Below are positions 15,228 to 22,210 of a DNA stretch of 24,552 bases, piece after piece. The notes under the pieces were generated by a model. It worked only from the letters and a program-made list of their open reading frames with translations, was not told where the DNA came from and made no database searches. The translations under genes were made by a program, and so were the position numbers. Source of the stretch: JBIKIW01 sp044361365 (GTDB taxonomy: Bacteria; Patescibacteriota; JACMRA01); contig JBIKIW010000024.1 of assembly GCA_044361365.1 (NCBI GenBank), positions 1-24,552 on the forward strand, given 5' to 3'. Numbering within the stretch: the first letter of the stretch is position 1; every line of letters starts with the position of its first letter.

Positions 15228-15257
15228 TTGACAGAAAGATTTTTTATGTGCTAAAAA
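15228..15257 (+). promoter_or_regulatory. promoter of rpsG
   Basis: TTGACA (15228-15233), 18-nt spacer ending in TGC, then TAAAAA (15252-15257). The TGn extension resembles that of the promoter at 20954. The -35 forms the right half of GTCAA-N7-TTGAC (15216-15232). The leader would be only about 10 nt. Confidence 0.5.
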
Positions 15258-15275
15258 AAAGTTGATTTAACTTAT

Positions 15276-15767
15276 ATGTCGCGTAAAAAACGAGTTCTTA
15301 AAAGACCAGCAATAATTCCAGATAAAACTTTCAATAGTGTTTTAATTTCACGATTAATCAACAGAGTGATGTGGGATGGTAAAAAAACCACAGCTTCCAA
15401 GTTGGTTAACCTTGCTTTAATGAAAGCCAGTGAAGAGCTTCAAATCGCTCCTTTAGAAGTAATTGAAACAGCCGTTGATAACGTAAAACCTCAAATCGAA
15501 GTCAAAAGCATGAGAGTTGGTGGAGCTAGTTATCAAGTTCCAATGGAGCCATACCCAGCTAGAGCTTTAAGATTAGCTTTAACTTGGATTGTAGGTTGTG
15601 CTAGAGATATGAAAGGAAAATCTACCGATGAAAAGTTAAAAGATATTCTTATTCAATCTTACAAAGGTGAAGGTCCAGCTGTTGCAAAACGAAATACTGT
15701 ACACCAACTTGCTGCCGGAAACAAAGCGTTTGCTCACTTTGCTGCTTGGGCAAAAAAGAAAAACTAG
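15276..15767 (+). CDS. rpsG: 30S ribosomal protein S7
   Basis: Primary 16S rRNA-binding protein that starts assembly of the 30S head. The 163 aa match the family: a basic N-terminus (MSRKKRVLKRP), the conserved MRVGGASYQVPMEP segment (about 79-92), ALRLALTWIV and the C-terminal RNTVHQLAAGNKAFAHFAAW. It is a few residues longer than the usual 155-157. The normal str-operon neighbours rpsL, fusA and tuf are missing from its flanks; tuf lies 6.7 kb downstream as a separate unit. It is expressed from its own promoter and has no Shine-Dalgarno. Confidence 0.98.
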   Translation: MSRKKRVLKRPAIIPDKTFNSVLISRLINRVMWDGKKTTASKLVNLALMKASEELQIAPLEVIETAVDNVKPQIEVKSMRVGGASYQVPMEPYPARALRLALTWIVGCARDMKGKSTDEKLKDILIQSYKGEGPAVAKRNTVHQLAAGNKAFAHFAAWAKKKN

Positions 15768-15796
15768 TTTTTAGATAACTTAGGTGTTAGTAAGTT

Positions 15797-16327
15797 ATGT
15801 ATATAGCACACCTACCAGCTGGTTATATATTAACAAAGATTGTTAGTAAAAAGTTTGCAAAGGTTAAATACACAGTTTCGGCTGGGTTACTTGGTAGTAT
15901 TGCTCCAGATTTTGATATGATATACAAGATTTTATTTGATATTAATGGAGTTAATCATAGGTATTATTTCAGTCATTTTCCTCTATTTTGGTTGTTCATC
16001 TATTTTTTGGGGATAATTGTAACTCTGTTATTGTATAGTTTGAATAAAATTAATAAGCAGTACAAAACGAATTTTATATATCTTTTTAGCATTTTTATTG
16101 CAAACGCTTTATTACATTTATTATTAGACTTACCAACTGGTGTTTTGCTTTTAGAACCTTTTTCTAATACAGTATTTAAGTTTGTAACTATTCCTAATCA
16201 ATATAACAATTATTTGTTAAACATTATTTTGCATCCACTTTTTTTGGTAGAAATTTTAATTGTAGTCTTTGCTGTATATCTGTTTATAAAAGAAAAAAAG
16301 ACTTCAGCTTCTAAGGCTTTGCAATAA
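15797..16327 (+). CDS. YdjM/DUF457-like integral membrane protein (putative metal-dependent hydrolase)
   Basis: 176 aa with about four hydrophobic segments. It starts HLPAGY (the first His), continues with GSIAPDFDM (Asp-rich motif), then HRYYFSHFP and, after a long TM (about 64-84), ALLHLLLDLPTG. The spaced H, D-x-D, HR-x3-SH and H-x3-D residues are the conserved set of the DUF457 family, annotated as LexA-binding inner-membrane hydrolases (YdjM). They plausibly bind a metal at the membrane face; the true activity is unknown. A weak AGGTG lies 10 nt before the ATG, one of the few SD-like sites here. It is 29 nt after rpsG in the same direction, so possibly read through from it. Confidence 0.75.
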   Translation: MYIAHLPAGYILTKIVSKKFAKVKYTVSAGLLGSIAPDFDMIYKILFDINGVNHRYYFSHFPLFWLFIYFLGIIVTLLLYSLNKINKQYKTNFIYLFSIFIANALLHLLLDLPTGVLLLEPFSNTVFKFVTIPNQYNNYLLNIILHPLFLVEILIVVFAVYLFIKEKKTSASKALQ

Positions 16328-16437
16328 TTTTTTTCGGACAGAGGTTTCTAGTAAAATAACATACAGTTAGTAATGTTTTGATTAACTGTCTGGTTTTTCG
16401 CTTGACTCTTGTTTGTTTAAAGGGTTTATCATCAAAT

Positions 16438-17013
16438 ATGACCTCTGTAATTACAAGCCAAAATCAACTGTCTTTGGGTGAATCAAAAACTTTACTCGAA
16501 ATTCTAAAAAACCGTTTTGAAAAAAACCTTAACCGTCACAAAGGTCTTGATTGGTCAGAGATTCAGGCAAAACTAGAAAGCAATTCTGAAAAACTATGGT
16601 CACTAAACCAAATGGAAATAACCGGAGGCGAACCGGATGTTGTTGGTTACGATAAAAATACTAGTGAATATATATTTTACGATTGCTCTAAAGAAAGCCC
16701 TAAAGGCCGTAGAAGCTTTTGTTATGATCGCAAAGCTTGGGAGTCAAGAAAAGAGTTTAAACCAAAAAATGACGCTATTAGCATGGCAAACGAGATGGGT
16801 GTTGAAATTTTAAACGAAGAAGAATATCGAGATTTACAAAAGTTGGGTGAATTTGATACCAAGACTTCAAGTTGGGTAAAAACTCCAGATGAAATTCGAA
16901 AACACGGAGGTGCAATTTTTGCTGATTATCGCTATAAAAATGTTTTTGTGTATCACAACAGTGCTGAATCTTACTATGCAGCAAGAGGTTTCCGTGGGTC
17001 GTTGAAAGTTTAA
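16438..17013 (+). CDS. DUF4256-like protein
   Basis: 191 aa from the first ATG (16438). The frame is open from a TTG at 16378, but the extra residues are hydrophobic and unlike the rest. It resembles the DUF4256 family, whose members are about 185 aa: an N-terminal helix with RFEKNLNRH and the motif W-S-x-I-x-x-K-L, then MEITGGEPDVVGYD, YIFYDCSKESPKGRRSFCYD, MGVEILNEEEYRDLQKLG and a final FADYRYKNVFVYHNSAESYY block. It is cytoplasmic by appearance. The function of the family is not known. It is followed by a strong bidirectional terminator shared with the convergent module 2. Confidence 0.72.
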   Translation: MTSVITSQNQLSLGESKTLLEILKNRFEKNLNRHKGLDWSEIQAKLESNSEKLWSLNQMEITGGEPDVVGYDKNTSEYIFYDCSKESPKGRRSFCYDRKAWESRKEFKPKNDAISMANEMGVEILNEEEYRDLQKLGEFDTKTSSWVKTPDEIRKHGGAIFADYRYKNVFVYHNSAESYYAARGFRGSLKV

Positions 17014-17033
17014 ATCTTTGAGAAATTTAAAAA

Positions 17034-17064
17034 CCCCGAGAGTGAATCGGGGGAGATATTTTTT
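17034..17064. terminator. bidirectional terminator between the DUF4256 gene and module 2
   Basis: CCCCGA (17034-17039) and TCGGGG (17047-17052) form a perfect 6-bp stem with a 7-nt loop. On the plus strand T-rich sequence (17059-17064) follows after a few bases. On the minus strand the stem is followed at once by TTTTT, so it serves both converging genes. Confidence 0.8.
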
Positions 17065-17079
17065 GTTAGGATTGGTTAT

Positions 17080-17625
17080 TTATTTAAAAACTGAGTTTTG
17101 AATTATGTTTTCAGCTTCTTGAAGTACCGAACTATTAGGACTTTCAATTGATTCTATACGAATCGAGTAGTTATAAATCAGTGTACTTAAGTTTTGATTT
17201 TTATAATAATCTTCTGTAATCTGTTTGTCTTGAGCTTGATTGTATTGTAAATCGCTAATTTTAACATTAGTTGTGATTTTATTATTAATATTACAACTTG
17301 TATCTTCAGACTGACTAAAAATTACCATAACCCCTTCTTGATACCTATAAAAATTACCAATTTTTTCGCCTTTTGGCCAATTTTCATCTCCACCACCACA
17401 ATGAGCATTGGTTATTAGAGGTGCTACTGAAATTGTTATTTGAGTGTTACTTTTAGTTAAAATATAATCACCTTCTACTAAATTTGAATAAATAGGGCTA
17501 GGTTTGGTTTTTCTTTCAAACTTCCAACTATCGTCATAGTTTAGCTTAAAGTTAGGAAAGTATGGATTGGTGTAGGATTGGGTTGTATCTGAGGAGCTTT
17601 GGTTGTTGGGTTGATTATTGCTGAT
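17080..17625 (-). pseudogene. downstream part of the module 2 membrane protein, separated by an in-frame UAA
   Basis: Directly after the TAA at 17626-17628, the same reading frame continues open for 181 codons to a TAA at 17080. There is no ATG, GTG or TTG until an internal ATG at 17328. The translated segment begins with a Ser/Asn/Gln/Thr linker, then a compact domain with FPNFKLNYDDSWKFE, an ITISVAP strand, a CGGG motif, and a C-terminal helix. That looks like an exported sensor-type domain and not random sequence. The simplest reading is a protein of 572 codons broken by one nonsense mutation. Readthrough of the stop, or a base-calling error, are alternatives. It could also be an independent gene with an unusual start. 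The short frame from 17328 alone would cut the domain in half. Confidence 0.7.
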
Positions 17626-18798
17626 TTAAATTTCAGTGATTATAAAATCTACATTATCTGTTGGTATTACAATATCTTTAAACTCATTAACTGATTTAAA
17701 TTTACCACTAAAGCTTATTTTACCATTTTCTAAGCTAGAAATACCGGCTTTTTGCAAAGTTGAACCCATGACAATATAACCTTTGCCATCACTCACTTTT
17801 CTTAAATAATAGCCTCCGCTAGCATCATTGCCGATTCGCATTTGACCACCAGAAGTTACTTCAAATTCTTGGTTTGTGAAACTTTGTTCAGAGTTTGTTT
17901 GATCATTAGCTTGAGGTTTATCAACAATTTGGCTGTTAGCTTCGTTTTCAACTAGTGAGTTAAATTGAATTTGAATTTGGTTGCCAAAAAGTATCCAATT
18001 ATTGGCTTTATTTTCTTCGGTTTCTAAGGCAGAATCGATTTGGTAGTACATACCGTTATAAAAAAATTGGACTAGCATTGTGCCGTTTAAAGTCTCAATA
18101 TATTCTATTTCTTTAAGATCAGCTTGAGCTATAAACCAGCCTGTTTTTTGTCGCAATTCTTCTTTTGAGATTCCTATACCATTTTGCAACCCCTCAAGCG
18201 GAAGTGTTTTTTTATTTTGTGTACACTCGATACGAATCCAATTTGTACTACCAGTGGCATATTTAGTATCACTGCCAATGGGAATATCAGTAAAAACAGT
18301 AAATGTATTAAACGTACCTTGCATTATTATGTTGACATCACTATTTCGTTGAATACTAATTTTTATATTTTGGATATATTTTGGATACTTCACAGCCAGA
18401 TAACACTGATCCAAACTAGCTACATTATTATTCTCATCTGGTTTTAGGGCTGTGTAGGGATTTTTTTCTTTTTGTTTGTTCGTTTCAAAATTTTTAGGAT
18501 TGAAGGTTTTTTGAGCCACGGTTGAAGGTTTGTAATCTTCGGGGGCAAAAAGTTCTGCGGCACTAGCTCCAACGCTACCAAGAGCGAAAAGCATGATTAA
18601 AGTGGCAGTAATTGAGTGTTTTGTGATGTTGTTCACAATGTTTAAATAAGTTTCTTGTAGGGACATAAAAATTCCGGGGGTTTTAATTGATTTTCTAAAA
18701 TTAAGGTAGTCAGTCCGTTTGGATTGGAGATAAAATTCATCTTTTTGGAGCCAATCTTGTAGATTTTCTTCGTTTTCAAATGGGTTTTTTAGTTTCAT
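17626..18798 (-). CDS. one-TM exported protein, probable sigma-factor regulator, module 2
   Basis: 390 aa up to the in-frame UAA. A cytoplasmic N-terminus (about 1-60) carries WLQKDEFYLQ running to DYLNF, which aligns with the N-terminus of the module 1 membrane protein. One TM lies at about 62-82 (SITATLIMLFALGSVGASAA). The outer part has a domain at about 110-285 with QCYLAVKYP, IRIEC and TMLVQFFYNGMYYQIDS, matching the Cys-containing domain of the module 1 protein. A Gln/Asn-rich linker (about 290-312) leads to a beta-rich segment with SGGQMRIGND, ending at FIITEI. It starts 21 nt after the sigma gene in the same direction. The role as anti-sigma or sensor is inferred from context and the shared N-terminal motif. 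Confidence 0.75.
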   Translation of the reverse strand: MKLKNPFENEENLQDWLQKDEFYLQSKRTDYLNFRKSIKTPGIFMSLQETYLNIVNNITKHSITATLIMLFALGSVGASAAELFAPEDYKPSTVAQKTFNPKNFETNKQKEKNPYTALKPDENNNVASLDQCYLAVKYPKYIQNIKISIQRNSDVNIIMQGTFNTFTVFTDIPIGSDTKYATGSTNWIRIECTQNKKTLPLEGLQNGIGISKEELRQKTGWFIAQADLKEIEYIETLNGTMLVQFFYNGMYYQIDSALETEENKANNWILFGNQIQIQFNSLVENEANSQIVDKPQANDQTNSEQSFTNQEFEVTSGGQMRIGNDASGGYYLRKVSDGKGYIVMGSTLQKAGISSLENGKISFSGKFKSVNEFKDIVIPTDNVDFIITEI

Positions 18799-18819
18799 AT
18801 TGTTATTGTTTTATTAAAT

Positions 18820-19344
18820 TTATCTATTCCAAACTTTTTGACATTCTTTTCGGAGTTTAGTTACCGAGCGGCTGAGCCTTTTACGCACATTTACCGCAGT
18901 TAGGTTCAGGTTTGTGGCTACCTCTGAAGAAATTCTATCTTCAATCAAACTTTGTTTTACAATTTGCAGATCCAAATCTTTAAGGTTTTTTTCAATGCAA
19001 TGTAAGAGTTTTTCGGTTCGATCTTTAAAATTCCAACTTCGCTCATTTTCTAACTTTTCATCTATAGAATCAGTATTTTCATCAAATCCAACGGTCATAA
19101 CTTGTTTAGATTTGGTTCTTATAAAAGTGGCAAGCTGATTGTGAGCGATTTTCCAGAGGTAGGCATTCCTGTTCTGAACACGCCCAGATTTTTCCGGGTC
19201 CGAAATTGTCTGTAAGAAATAGGTTAGTACTATACTAGTTAAGTCTTCTACATCTAGTCGGTTGTTAAGCCGTCTAAAAAAGTAGCCATAAACTTTTGGA
19301 TAATATTCTTCCCATTCTTGTTGGGTGTTCAGATTTGTAGTCAT
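18820..19344 (-). CDS. ECF-like RNA polymerase sigma factor, module 2
   Basis: 174 aa from the ATG at 19344; the frame extends to a TTG at 19359, but the ATG start aligns with the module 1 sigma (both have TQ, EW and VYGYF at the same places). Region 2 shows KVYGYFFRRLNNR, VEDLT and NAYLWKIAHNQLATF; region 4 shows DLQIVKQSLIEDRISSEVA and the recognition helix NVRKRLSRSVTKLRKE. It lacks any region 1 or 3, as in ECF sigmas. The two sigma proteins are clearly paralogous in region 2 and similar in region 4, but differ in the recognition helix, so they probably read different -35 elements. The membrane protein gene follows 21 nt later. Confidence 0.85.
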   Translation of the reverse strand: MTTNLNTQQEWEEYYPKVYGYFFRRLNNRLDVEDLTSIVLTYFLQTISDPEKSGRVQNRNAYLWKIAHNQLATFIRTKSKQVMTVGFDENTDSIDEKLENERSWNFKDRTEKLLHCIEKNLKDLDLQIVKQSLIEDRISSEVATNLNLTAVNVRKRLSRSVTKLRKECQKVWNR

Positions 19345-19367
19345 TTGAGTAGCTTGCAAGTTCTCGG

Positions 19368-19401
19368 TAAGGTAGTAATAGGTTGACAGTCAAGTGTGAC
19401 A
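19368..19401 (-). promoter_or_regulatory. candidate ECF-type promoter of sigma module 2
   Basis: On the minus strand TGTCACA (19395-19401), 20-nt spacer, TACCTTA (19368-19374). It resembles TGTAACA-N19-TATCCTA before the first sigma gene. Between them lies TTGAC-A-GTCAA (19383-19393), a perfect palindrome. The match between the two sites is suggestive, not proof. Confidence 0.35.
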
Positions 19402-19470
19402 TTGTTTTATTTTTCAAGCAAAAAAGCTTAATTGTAGGGTTTGTTCTAAAATTAATTCTAGTAACAAATA

Positions 19471-19594
19471 ATTAAACAGTTTTCCCCTGACAAGGGGAAT
19501 GTCCAAAGGGCAAGGGGTTTTGTAGAACTTTAAAGTGAAGTCAAACCCACCGTCACTTCGTGACACCTCCCTTATCAGGGAGGAACTAGTTAAT
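19471..19594. repeat. MITE/REP-like quasi-palindromic element, 124 bp
   Basis: The two ends are imperfect terminal inverted repeats: about 21 of 26 positions match between ATTAAACAGTTTTCCCCTGA and onward at 19471 and the reverse complement read from 19594. Each end carries a hairpin: TTCCCC-tgacaa-GGGGAA (19482-19499) and CCTCCCT-tatc-AGGGAGG (19566-19583). A third hairpin, GTCAC-TTC-GTGAC (19552-19564), lies within. Near the centre are nested palindromes ACTTTAAAGT (19527-19536) and GGGTTT/AAACCC (19515-19520, 19543-19548) sharing one axis at 19531.5. There is no ORF. The GC content is well above its flanks. It occupies much of the 316-nt gene-free gap 19345-19660; outside it I see only the sigma promoter and AT-rich sequence. 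Confidence 0.75.
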
Positions 19595-19660
19595 TTTTTG
19601 CCTAAAACAAACAGATTCTATTAAAACTATAAAGTATTACTTCTCTCTAAGACCAAAAAT

Positions 19661-20947
19661 ATGATTACGCCATTTATACCAAATTCTGAAATTGTCGATC
19701 GACAAAACCAAATTAAGCAGCTTTTAGGTGACAAATCAGCTCTAATTTTATTTTCCAACCAAATTCTTTTTCGCTCAGCTGACACAGAATATCCTTTTTA
19801 TCAAAATGCCGATTTTTGGTATTTTAGTGGATTAAACGAACCTATCTCAATTTTATTTATAACTAATTCTGAAACTATTTTATTCTATACCCCAAAGCCT
19901 TTAGAAAATGCTAGATGGACAGGCAAATCACCTTCAATCGAAAGTGTAAAAAACCAAACTAGAGCTACAAAAGTTATAGAATATGAAAAATTTTTAGAAA
20001 CCGTCGAAAGTTATTTTAGTGTAAATTCTTATTCTGAAATTTATGCGGATTTGGAAGAAAACAATCACCATCAAAAACTTAAAACAAGCCTGGAAAATTT
20101 ATTGCAAAAATCACAAATTAAAACTCATAAATCTACCAAAATTACCTCAAAATTGCGATTATTTAAATCAGAGTGGGAGATTGAACAGATAAATTTGGCT
20201 GCTAAAATATCCATCGAATCACACCAAAATATTCAACAAAATATAGAATTTTACCCACAATCAGAAGGTTTAAATTTGGGACTTCGTGAAAACCAACTCG
20301 AAGCAGAAATACTTAGGTTCTATAATTGGAAAGGTTTAACTTGGAGTTATTGGCCGATTGTGGCAGCTGGAAACAGAGCGAACACTTTGCATTACACCCA
20401 AAACAACCAATTAATCGCGGATAATGATCTAATCTTGATAGACGCAGGCTGTAGTTACAATTATTATTGTGGTGATATAAGTCGGACTTTTCATGTCAAA
20501 AATAATCCCACAGAACCTCAAAAAACTATCTTGGATCTGGTTCAAAAAGCTCAGGCTGAAGCCATAAAACTAGCTAAAAAATGTTTTGAGAAAAAAATCA
20601 CAATCAAAGAAATCGACCTAAAAGCAGTTGAAGTTTTAAGCCAAGGTTTGATCGATCTTGGAATTTTAAAAAGCAGTTTGGAAGAAGTTTTGGAAAATAA
20701 ATTGTACAGGCAGTTTTACCCTCACTCAACCAGTCATTGGCTTGGGCTGGATGTGCACGATATTGCTGAATATAAAGACCAAAATGGCAAATATTTACAC
20801 CTCCAAAAAGGTATGGTTTTTACCGTAGAACCGGGTCTGTATTTTGACTTAAATGACCAAAGTGTTCCGCAGGAATTTAGAGGAATCGGGGTTAGGATAG
20901 AAGACGATATTGCTATCACCAAGCAGGGAGCTGTACTGCTTGGTTAG
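19661..20947 (+). CDS. pepP: Xaa-Pro aminopeptidase (aminopeptidase P, M24B)
   Basis: Removes the N-terminal residue from peptides with proline in second position; cytoplasmic dinuclear metalloenzyme. 428 aa, near the usual length. The N-terminal AMP_N domain has RSADTEYPFYQNADFWYFSG, very close to the classical enzyme. The pita-bread C-terminal domain has the five metal ligands: Asp about 260 (LIDAGC), Asp about 271 (CGDISRTF), His about 359 (SHWLGLDVHD), Glu about 390 (VEPGLY) and Glu about 414 (RIEDD). The start is an ATG without Shine-Dalgarno. A rho-independent terminator stem runs through the last nine codons and the stop. Confidence 0.95.
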   Translation: MITPFIPNSEIVDRQNQIKQLLGDKSALILFSNQILFRSADTEYPFYQNADFWYFSGLNEPISILFITNSETILFYTPKPLENARWTGKSPSIESVKNQTRATKVIEYEKFLETVESYFSVNSYSEIYADLEENNHHQKLKTSLENLLQKSQIKTHKSTKITSKLRLFKSEWEIEQINLAAKISIESHQNIQQNIEFYPQSEGLNLGLRENQLEAEILRFYNWKGLTWSYWPIVAAGNRANTLHYTQNNQLIADNDLILIDAGCSYNYYCGDISRTFHVKNNPTEPQKTILDLVQKAQAEAIKLAKKCFEKKITIKEIDLKAVEVLSQGLIDLGILKSSLEEVLENKLYRQFYPHSTSHWLGLDVHDIAEYKDQNGKYLHLQKGMVFTVEPGLYFDLNDQSVPQEFRGIGVRIEDDIAITKQGAVLLG

Positions 20948-20955
20948 ATTTTTTT
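20918..20955 (+). terminator. terminator embedded in the 3' end of pepP
   Basis: ACCAAGCAG (20918-20926) and CTGCTTGGT (20936-20944) form a perfect 9-bp stem with a 9-nt loop, then TAGA and seven T residues (20949-20955). The left arm and loop are inside the coding sequence and the stop codon lies just past the stem. The T-run overlaps the next promoter's -35. Confidence 0.85.
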
Positions 20956-20982
20956 GACAACCGTATTTTATACTGCTAAAAT
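20954..20982 (+). promoter_or_regulatory. strong promoter for the 150-aa and 172-aa envelope genes
   Basis: TTGACA (20954-20959), exactly 17 nt, then TAAAAT (20977-20982) with a TGC extension. This is the best sigma-70-type promoter in the window. It begins within the T-run of the preceding terminator. The leader would be about 17 nt. Confidence 0.82.
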
Positions 20983-21005
20983 CGTGCATATAAACAAAAA
21001 TAAAT

Positions 21006-21458
21006 ATGCATACCAAGACCAAATTTATTAGTTTTTTACTACTGGTTTTATTAGCTTTACCTCTGGTAATTAACCCAACAAGGCAAGGAAGTGTTTTAGG
21101 AATTCAAGAAAACACCGCCCAAAAACCTCAAATTAACACTCAAGATTCTGATAGTGGTAAAATTGGGGAGGGTGTGATGGAAAATAAACTTAAAAATAAC
21201 CCTCAAAGTAACTCAACTAAAGGCTTTGCAATTTTAGATAAAAAAGCTAAAAGTTCAGTAACGGCTAAGAAATTTTCTTTAGCTTCAGAAATTCAAGTAC
21301 AAAGTGGTGATAAAAAATCTGATTTGATAGTTAGTAACGTTGATGAGGGTTTGGCAGATGATGTAGTTTTGGCTGTAGATGAAAATGTTTTCAAAAATCT
21401 TGGCGGGAATCCTGAAACTCAGGATAAAATTTTGATAACCATCGAAAAATCCAATTAA
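21006..21458 (+). CDS. exported hypothetical protein, 150 aa
   Basis: Unrecognised. A signal peptide or N-terminal anchor is clear: HTKTK, then FISFLLLVLLALPLVI (about 7-22), with possible cleavage near residue 32. The mature part starts with a Gln/Asn/Ser/Asp-rich disordered stretch (about 35-75) and then a more structured half (SLASEIQVQSGDK, DLIVSNVDEGLADDVVLAVDENVFKNLGG). No Cys is present, so it is not a lipoprotein. It is followed after 2 nt by a membrane coiled-coil protein gene, so the two are co-transcribed and probably act at the same place in the envelope. It has a strong promoter, suggesting good expression. Confidence 0.72.
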   Translation: MHTKTKFISFLLLVLLALPLVINPTRQGSVLGIQENTAQKPQINTQDSDSGKIGEGVMENKLKNNPQSNSTKGFAILDKKAKSSVTAKKFSLASEIQVQSGDKKSDLIVSNVDEGLADDVVLAVDENVFKNLGGNPETQDKILITIEKSN

Positions 21459-21460
21459 AA

Positions 21461-21979
21461 ATGAAAAATAACGGAATTTATAAACTTTTTATTGTAATTT
21501 TTTTAATTACTTCGGTTGCTCTTGGAGGTGCTGCTTATTACTATTATACAGAAACACTTAGGTTAACCAATCTCAATCAGCAGAATAAGCAACAAATTAT
21601 AGCTCAAGCCAATAACCAAATTATAGCTCAAAAAAAGCAAAAAAACGAAATAGCTGATATATTTGATGACCAAGCGGCTTTAAATGATGATCTAATTGAC
21701 TCACAGAGGGATTTGGTCAAAGCAACCAACGAATATTTGCAACTTATTGAGAAAAGTGTGCGGTTTGTGAATGGTGAGCCACAGCTTTTCCCGAGTGTAA
21801 AAGAAGAAGAGTTTTTGGCTAAAAAGAATGGACTTATTCAAAAGATTTCTGAATTGCAAAGAATTTCTGAAGAAAATGCCACCAAAAAAGAGCGAAACGC
21901 TGACAGGATAAACCAAATATACCTAGACGCCAAAGAAGATCGCAACAATACTGCAAATGAAAGAGAGGGTTTTAGGTAA
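21461..21979 (+). CDS. membrane-anchored coiled-coil protein, 172 aa
   Basis: Unrecognised. One N-terminal TM at about 8-28 (LFIVIFLITSVALGGAAYYYY) followed by a long outward or inward helical part with coiled-coil character at about 30-65 (Gln/Asn-rich) and 110-160 (Lys/Glu-rich, EENATKKERNADRINQ). A 15-nt direct repeat (21593-21607 and 21617-21631) encodes QIIAQ twice, eight codons apart. Translation follows the upstream gene after 2 nt, implying coupling. The coiled coil suggests a structural or dimerising envelope role, but no family match is evident. Confidence 0.7.
   Translation: MKNNGIYKLFIVIFLITSVALGGAAYYYYTETLRLTNLNQQNKQQIIAQANNQIIAQKKQKNEIADIFDDQAALNDDLIDSQRDLVKATNEYLQLIEKSVRFVNGEPQLFPSVKEEEFLAKKNGLIQKISELQRISEENATKKERNADRINQIYLDAKEDRNNTANEREGFR
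21593..21631 (+). repeat. 15-nt direct repeat within the coiled-coil gene
   Basis: CAAATTATAGCTCAA occurs at 21593-21607 and 21617-21631, a 24-nt (eight-codon) period. It keeps the reading frame and repeats the peptide QIIAQ, so it looks like a recent tandem duplication inside the helix. Confidence 0.85.
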
Positions 21980-22063
21980 AGAATGAGTTGAAATAAGGTC
22001 AAATTTTAATTTTTGACAATATCAAATAAATCAGAGTTAGTAGGGGTAAAATTATTTACTTTT

Positions 22064-22210
22064 ATGAATAAGCAGCCTCCCAAAAAACCCGTAGAAAAAG
22101 AACCAAATCAGCCTACTGAAACTGAAATAGAGAGGTGGAGAAAAATTCTTGAAGAAGACAAAGCAAGTAAGAAAAGAGCTTTTAAAGAAGGTAATCCAAA
22201 ATCAAAATAA
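22064..22210 (+). CDS. very small charged protein, 48 aa
   Basis: Short ORF from the ATG at 22064 (the frame is open from a TTG at 22013, but the added residues show no pattern). It encodes a Pro/Lys/Glu-rich N-terminus (NKQPPKKPVEKEPNQP) and a helix ETEIERWRKILEEDKASKK. No hydrophobic segment. A TTGACA at 22013 upstream lacks a good -10. Its composition resembles small charged proteins common in reduced genomes, but it could be a chance ORF. Confidence 0.45.
   Translation: MNKQPPKKPVEKEPNQPTETEIERWRKILEEDKASKKRAFKEGNPKSK

Noticed and set aside
17080..17328. 82-aa protein starting at the ATG at 17328
   Set aside because: The same frame is open and domain-like for a further 99 codons upstream to the TAA at 17626, so this start would cut the domain; treated as part of the interrupted reading frame.
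17626..17628. Alternative genetic code explaining the in-frame stop
   Set aside because: The stop is UAA, while the known CPR recoding concerns UGA. UAA also ends many other genes here (for example the 205-aa gene and the interrupted frame itself at 17080).
19471..19594. CRISPR-like repeat
   Set aside because: The hairpins differ from each other and there is no regular repeat-spacer pattern; the symmetry is that of a single palindromic element.
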